Part shown: piece by piece, positions 60,892 through 64,000 of the stretch
Layout of the letters: each line of letters begins with the position of its first letter
Position numbering within the stretch: position 1 is the stretch's first letter
DNA from: Nonomuraea jiangxiensis
GTDB taxonomy: Bacteria; Actinomycetota; Actinomycetes; Streptosporangiales; Streptosporangiaceae
Assembly: GCF_900099965.1 (NCBI RefSeq)
Contig: NZ_FNDJ01000036.1
Location: 46,874-110,873 of the forward strand
Reading direction: 5' to 3'
DNA length: 64,000 nt
Made by a program: the position numbers and the translations under genes
The notes under the pieces: model-generated
What the model saw: the letters and a program-made list of their open reading frames with translations, nothing else
What the model was told of the DNA's origin: nothing
The model's database searches: none

Positions 60892-61434
60892 ATGAACCGT
60901 ACCGCCTGGAAATCGTTCCTGGAGCGCTGGAACGAAGACCTGTTCACCGTCCCTGACATGAGGCCGCAATCGGTGCTGAACAAGCCGGTCATCGACAGCT
61001 GGTTCGGGTTCCCGCCAGCCTCCATCGAGCAGGTGGGCGCAGCAGAAAAGCGACTGGGGTGCACGCTGCCGCCGTCGCTTCGTGAGTTTCTCCTAACAAG
61101 TGACGGCTGGCAGAGGGCGGGCTATTTTGGGGGCGAGGTGCGCGGTACCGGTGAACTCGGGTGGCTGCGTGACCTGGAGCCGTCGTGGGTCAAGGCTTTA
61201 GGCAGCGATGAGGGCACGGCCTTGATGCAGCGGGCGCTGCTGCTCTCGGAAGCGGCGGATGACGGCGTGCTGTTCCTCGCCCCGGGAGACGCGGACGAGC
61301 ACGGAGAATGGGCCGCCTACGAGTTGTTCTCCTGGTCCGATGAGGGACCGGAGCGGCACGGTTCCTTCGCCGAGTTGATGGATGACCTGCGCGCTGGCTT
61401 CTACGCTCTGCAGTACCCGCAAGGCCGGCCCTAG
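60892..61434 (+). CDS. SMI1/KNR4-family (immunity-type) protein
   Basis: A 180-residue protein. The fold core is IEQVGAAEKRLGCTLPPSLR and EFLLTSDGWQRAGYFGG, followed by GELGWLRDLEPSWVKAL, close in style to the gene at 58242 (shared GWLRD). The second half is acidic (LFLAPGDADEHGEWAAYELF). AAGGAG lies seven bases before the ATG. Probable immunity protein. No cognate toxin is visible. Confidence 0.85.
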   Translation: MNRTAWKSFLERWNEDLFTVPDMRPQSVLNKPVIDSWFGFPPASIEQVGAAEKRLGCTLPPSLREFLLTSDGWQRAGYFGGEVRGTGELGWLRDLEPSWVKALGSDEGTALMQRALLLSEAADDGVLFLAPGDADEHGEWAAYELFSWSDEGPERHGSFAELMDDLRAGFYALQYPQGRP

Positions 61435-61780
61435 CGCGAATGGATGGGGTGATCTAGCTTTGCGGTGGCATCGAAATGAGAATGGCGCACTTGGCGCCTG
61501 TGGGCACCTCTACCGTGACGCGACGTACGACTGGTTCGTCAGGGATCATGCTGATCCGAATGTTGCCAGGCCCGATAGAGCATTGGCGAGGCAGTTGTGA
61601 CCGATCTACGTGAACAATGATCGCTCGCTTGCTCCAACGCAGTCCAAGGCGAGCCGGAACGACGCCCTCATCTTGTGTTTGTGCTCCAGCCAGACCAGTC
61701 ACACAAGCCTGATCGTCTCGTCGCCGTCGTCCCACCCTGTAGGGCCTCGCCTCAAGATCAGTGGCGGGGTGTTTCGGCTG

Positions 61781-61824
61781 GTGGAGCCCAAAAAGATTCG
61801 AACTTCTGACTTCCTGCTTGCAAA
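61781..61824 (-). repeat. tRNA-Ala(TGC) 3' half with CCA, copy C
   Basis: On the - strand: TTTGCAA loop, GCAGG stem, T-arm AGAAG-TTCGAAT-CTTTT, acceptor strand GGGCTCC, then ACCA. Identity with copies A and B starts exactly at the anticodon loop, where tyrosine integrases cross over. The terminator part seen in A and B is absent. No tRNA 5' half exists. The surrounding gap (61435-61955) has no gene I can support. Confidence 0.7.
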
Positions 61825-61955
61825 TCGTTCTGATCTTCGAGCGCAACGGCCTCGACCTGCCCTGAAGACGGTCGGCGAGTGACCGTGAATAACCGCTGCT
61901 GACCGCCCTTAATGGCACGCTAATGGCACGACGATCAACAGATGAGGTGTTGCGG

Positions 61956-62537
61956 ATGGCGTTCACCTACGCCGATGTTGCCTGGCTGGCCGAAGACGAC
62001 GAGTTGGGCGATCTGTGGAACCTGACCTTCGTGCGTGAAGTCACCGAGGTGGAGGCGCTTCTCCGACTGGGTGCCGACCAGGAGAGCATCCGGCCGCTCA
62101 CCTATGACGAGTTAATAGACAATGGCCTCTTTCCTGAGACCGTGCTCGCGGGGCGAGTGGGCGGCTGGACCGTGCTCATCGAGGAGAGCGGGTGGACGTG
62201 CACGGAAGCCGACAAGGCACAGGCACTTTCGGCCGGGACCGTGGCCGTGGCGGTCCTGAGGCACGACTACGCATCCGACGACTTCGTTTACGCGGTGGAC
62301 AGGGAATTGGTCACCCACTTCAACCCCAAGATTCCAGAACAGCGGCACGGAAGCGATCCTGATCGGCTCAACGACCTGATGAGGGAGGTGGGCCTTGATC
62401 CCGATGGTGTACCCGGAACCGACGCTGAGGCACCGTCGTCGGTGACTGGAGCGCTTCTCCTCGCGGCCCGGTTGACCGGCGTGGTGTTGCCCCTGGAGAT
62501 CATCAGAGGGCCGCTCATGAGCGGCGTCGTCGGCTGA
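61956..62537 (+). CDS. DUF6461 family protein
   Basis: A 193-residue protein. The family pattern is clear: an N-terminal W followed by EVTEVEALLRLGAD, a middle strand AGRVGGWTVLIEESGWTCTE, SAGTVAVAVLRHDYASDDFV, and THFNPKIPEQRHGSDPD. These proteins are common in actinomycetes and often sit among immunity genes; function unknown. ATG 61956 is preceded by GAGGTG and starts the family homology; ATG 61923 would add 11 residues. Confidence 0.8.
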   Translation: MAFTYADVAWLAEDDELGDLWNLTFVREVTEVEALLRLGADQESIRPLTYDELIDNGLFPETVLAGRVGGWTVLIEESGWTCTEADKAQALSAGTVAVAVLRHDYASDDFVYAVDRELVTHFNPKIPEQRHGSDPDRLNDLMREVGLDPDGVPGTDAEAPSSVTGALLLAARLTGVVLPLEIIRGPLMSGVVG

Positions 62538-62624
62538 CAGTCCTGATGCCACGTCCGGCGGCCAGCGTGGGGGTGGGTACCAGATGAGATCCTGCCCCAG
62601 CTGCCCGAAGTCGGTCGACTGTGT

Positions 62625-62649
62625 GAACTCAAGACCTGCGGATTAAAAG
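62625..62649 (-). repeat. Fragment of tRNA-Lys(TTT), anticodon loop to T-stem
   Basis: On the - strand the bases read CTTTTAA, TCCGC, AGGTC, TTGAGTTC, which are the anticodon loop, 3' anticodon stem, variable loop and first T-stem of a lysine tRNA. Homology then ends and no 5' half precedes it. It looks like another integration scar, shorter and less certain than the alanine ones. The 62538-62816 gap otherwise appears empty. Confidence 0.45.
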
Positions 62650-62816
62650 ATCCAGTTCGAGCCGTTCCAGATCGTTCAATGCAGGTCGACGCCTGCACCC
62701 GATACATTCTGGACGGCTCTGATCGGCCTCGTATTGCAACTCAAAATGCAACCCTGGCGACCCGCGACGGCCACGGACAGGAACGGTCTGACCTTCTGTG
62801 TATTTACAAGGTCCCA

Positions 62817-63596
62817 TCAGTCGGCGCTGGGCTGCTGAAGCCACTCCGCGTACAGATCCAGCAGAATACGGACAGCCTTGTCTGGATGGAGGTAGCTTGC
62901 CGCATATTCGCCTTCGACGGTCTGCTCGCGTGTCCAGTTGGCGAGGGCAGCGGGGTCATCGCCGCCGATGTCGAGTGAGCAGGTGTCCCAGCGGCACCGG
63001 TAGTAGAACCGATCCCCTGATGGGAGGGTGCCTTCGAGCTGGATCGGCGCGGCAAACCCGGTGATTTCGATCGTCCAGCCCTGGGACCGCAGTTCGGGCA
63101 GCAGTCGCTGCCAGGCCGCGTCGGCTTCTTGAACGTCGGCCGAAGGATGCGGATCACGGCTCGTGAGAGTGAAGCCCGCCGAGGTCAGCGTATCGATGAT
63201 GCTGTCAGCCCGACTCGTGGCATGGACGGCAACGCGCGTTGGCTCGCGCGGAATCGAATTGATCAGCGCCTCTCGCTGCTCGGCGGGCAGGTGGTCGATC
63301 ATGAGGTTGTACAGGGCGCGCTGGGAGTCGGTATTCATGATGCCGATGGACTCTCCGTTTGGACCGCGGGCATGGAAACTGATCCCATATTGGTCGTGGT
63401 GCTTCTCCTCGAGCACAATGCCGAGCGCCGCCGCCAGCGTCTGCGCCGCGCCTTGGACCGGCTGCTCAGAGGTGAATGTCAAGCTCTGCCGCGACCAGTC
63501 CACAACCCAATCCTTGCTCACCCTGTACTCCAAGCCAAAAGCAATTCTGTTCCTCATTAAGTCGTCGTGGACATTACGATCGGTGGTGCGCTCCAT
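62817..63596 (-). CDS. Hypothetical protein
   Basis: A 259-residue soluble protein with no signal or membrane helix. It has a polar first half (FHARGPNGESIGIMNTDSQR) and a second half with two Trp-rich stretches (WQRLLPELRSQGWTIEITGF; RFYYRCRWDTCSLDIGGDDP). I recognise no family. Place and size would suit another immunity or accessory gene of the island. Codon use is less GC-extreme than in the left half of the window. Confidence 0.6.
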   Translation of the reverse strand: MERTTDRNVHDDLMRNRIAFGLEYRVSKDWVVDWSRQSLTFTSEQPVQGAAQTLAAALGIVLEEKHHDQYGISFHARGPNGESIGIMNTDSQRALYNLMIDHLPAEQREALINSIPREPTRVAVHATSRADSIIDTLTSAGFTLTSRDPHPSADVQEADAAWQRLLPELRSQGWTIEITGFAAPIQLEGTLPSGDRFYYRCRWDTCSLDIGGDDPAALANWTREQTVEGEYAASYLHPDKAVRILLDLYAEWLQQPSAD

Positions 63597-63719
63597 GCGT
63601 AGTGGTCCGTGGTCCGTGGCGAAGGCTCCTGGCTAAACGAGGTCTTGCGCCAGTGAGGTGATCTCAGAGAAATAATTCGGGCGATTGGGGATTTCGGGAC
63701 GCCTGTGGTGGCGTTTCGT

Positions 63720-63818
63720 GCCTTTCGGGAGAAGCCGTCGAAGGCCGGAGACAGACGTGGAGCCTCCGGTAGATGAGTTCTCACCACAAGAATCCCTGCC
63801 GCCCGAAAGGCTCCACGT
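63720..63818. repeat. Nested inverted repeats at the left end of an IS
   Basis: CCTTTCGGG (63721-63729) pairs with CCCGAAAGG (63802-63810), and ACGTGGAGCCT (63755-63765) pairs with AGGCTCCACGT (63808-63818), the latter reaching into the GTG start of the transposase. They lie directly before the transposase gene and probably form the terminal and subterminal sites, or a leader hairpin that limits translation. Confidence 0.55.
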
Positions 63819-64000
63819 GATTGCTCATCGTGCCATGCTCGACGTTCCCCGTGCACTGGTTCAGTACGTTGCCCGGCTGCTCCAGGACGAACGTCGCCGG
63901 CTCGGCACTCCCAAAGGCAGTCGCGCCCTGACCCCGTTCTGGCAGGCGGTACTGGTTCTGCGCTGGTTCCGGGGCGAGTGCGACATCCCCAAACTCGGCC
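63817..64000 (+). CDS. IS5-like DDE transposase, N-terminal part (cut by window edge)
   Basis: Sixty-one codons are visible from GTG 63817. IAHRAMLDVPRALVQYVARL followed by GTPKGSRALTPFWQAVLVLR and WFRGECDIPKL is the N-terminal domain of the actinobacterial IS5-group transposases of the DDE_Tnp_4 type. The frame is open at the right edge. The normal N-terminus has ISHRATLDVP, so the copy looks little changed so far. Confidence 0.8.
   Translation, partial: MIAHRAMLDVPRALVQYVARLLQDERRRLGTPKGSRALTPFWQAVLVLRWFRGECDIPKLG

Overview
The window is high-GC DNA, with strong G/C preference at third codon positions, frequent GTG starts, several leaderless promoters (TANNNT boxes about 6 bases before the start codon) and actinobacterial families throughout (ECF41 sigma factor, BTAD/AfsR-type regulator, DrrAB exporter, DUF6461, SMI1/KNR4, PknB kinases). 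This points to a filamentous actinomycete. A member of the Streptosporangiales is my best guess from gene content, but that is inference. There is no rRNA, no complete tRNA and no CRISPR array.

Left part (1-13963) is mostly housekeeping and uptake: a secreted protein cut by the window edge, a Tat-exported penicillin-acylase-family enzyme, a methyltransferase, peptidase E, NAD synthetase, a GNAT acetyltransferase beside a GNAT fragment, and a complete tripartite tricarboxylate transporter (tctCBA). A frameshifted NodB-type deacetylase lies downstream of tctA. The divergent two-component pair (TctD/TctE type) is followed by an orphan TAXI binding lipoprotein. A pair of direct repeats 30 bp apart lies between tctC and the regulator.

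14000-28024 holds an AAA ATPase with a nuclease-like C-terminus behind a large palindromic promoter, a decayed stretch, a Phd/VapC toxin-antitoxin pair flanked by direct repeats, a DrrAB-type exporter whose 3' end overlaps a large BTAD regulator on the other strand, an unusual N-acetylmuramoyl-alanine amidase, a DinB protein, and an ECF41 sigma factor with an NDH-2-like flavoprotein.

28236-33836 is the most system-like locus: a vWA protein, a PP2C phosphatase, a divergent kinase-like protein and a Ser/Thr kinase with FHA domain, in one tight operon, convergent with a membrane-anchored periplasmic-binding-protein-like sensor. It resembles the TerY-P phosphorylation triads. A 27-bp triplication between the two kinase genes creates two 8-residue mini-cistrons in perfect stop-start register. 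A second signalling locus (42905-50110) combines an HEFCH metallopeptidase without signal peptide, an Ig-like protein and a PknB kinase with a WD40 propeller. Between them lie a D-aminoacylase, class C serine hydrolase, F420/flavin oxidoreductase, PEP-mutase family enzyme, DHA2 efflux pump, a SecD-head protein and an Lgt paralogue.

50320-64000 becomes accessory. A MerR regulator and its divergent MBL hydrolase, and an aminoglycoside-phosphotransferase-like gene behind twin palindromes, lead into an island graveyard. It contains three copies of the 3' half of tRNA-Ala(TGC), a tRNA-Lys fragment, a dismembered Mu-like element, an IS630 copy with a lost catalytic Asp, an IS3 copy with a frameshifted orfA, the start of an IS5-like element, and a run of small immunity-type genes (two SMI1/KNR4, one DUF6461, two unknown) with no toxin in sight.

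Small local tandem duplications recur: 40 bp x3, 33 bp x3, 27 bp x3, 74 bp x2 and 19 bp x2.
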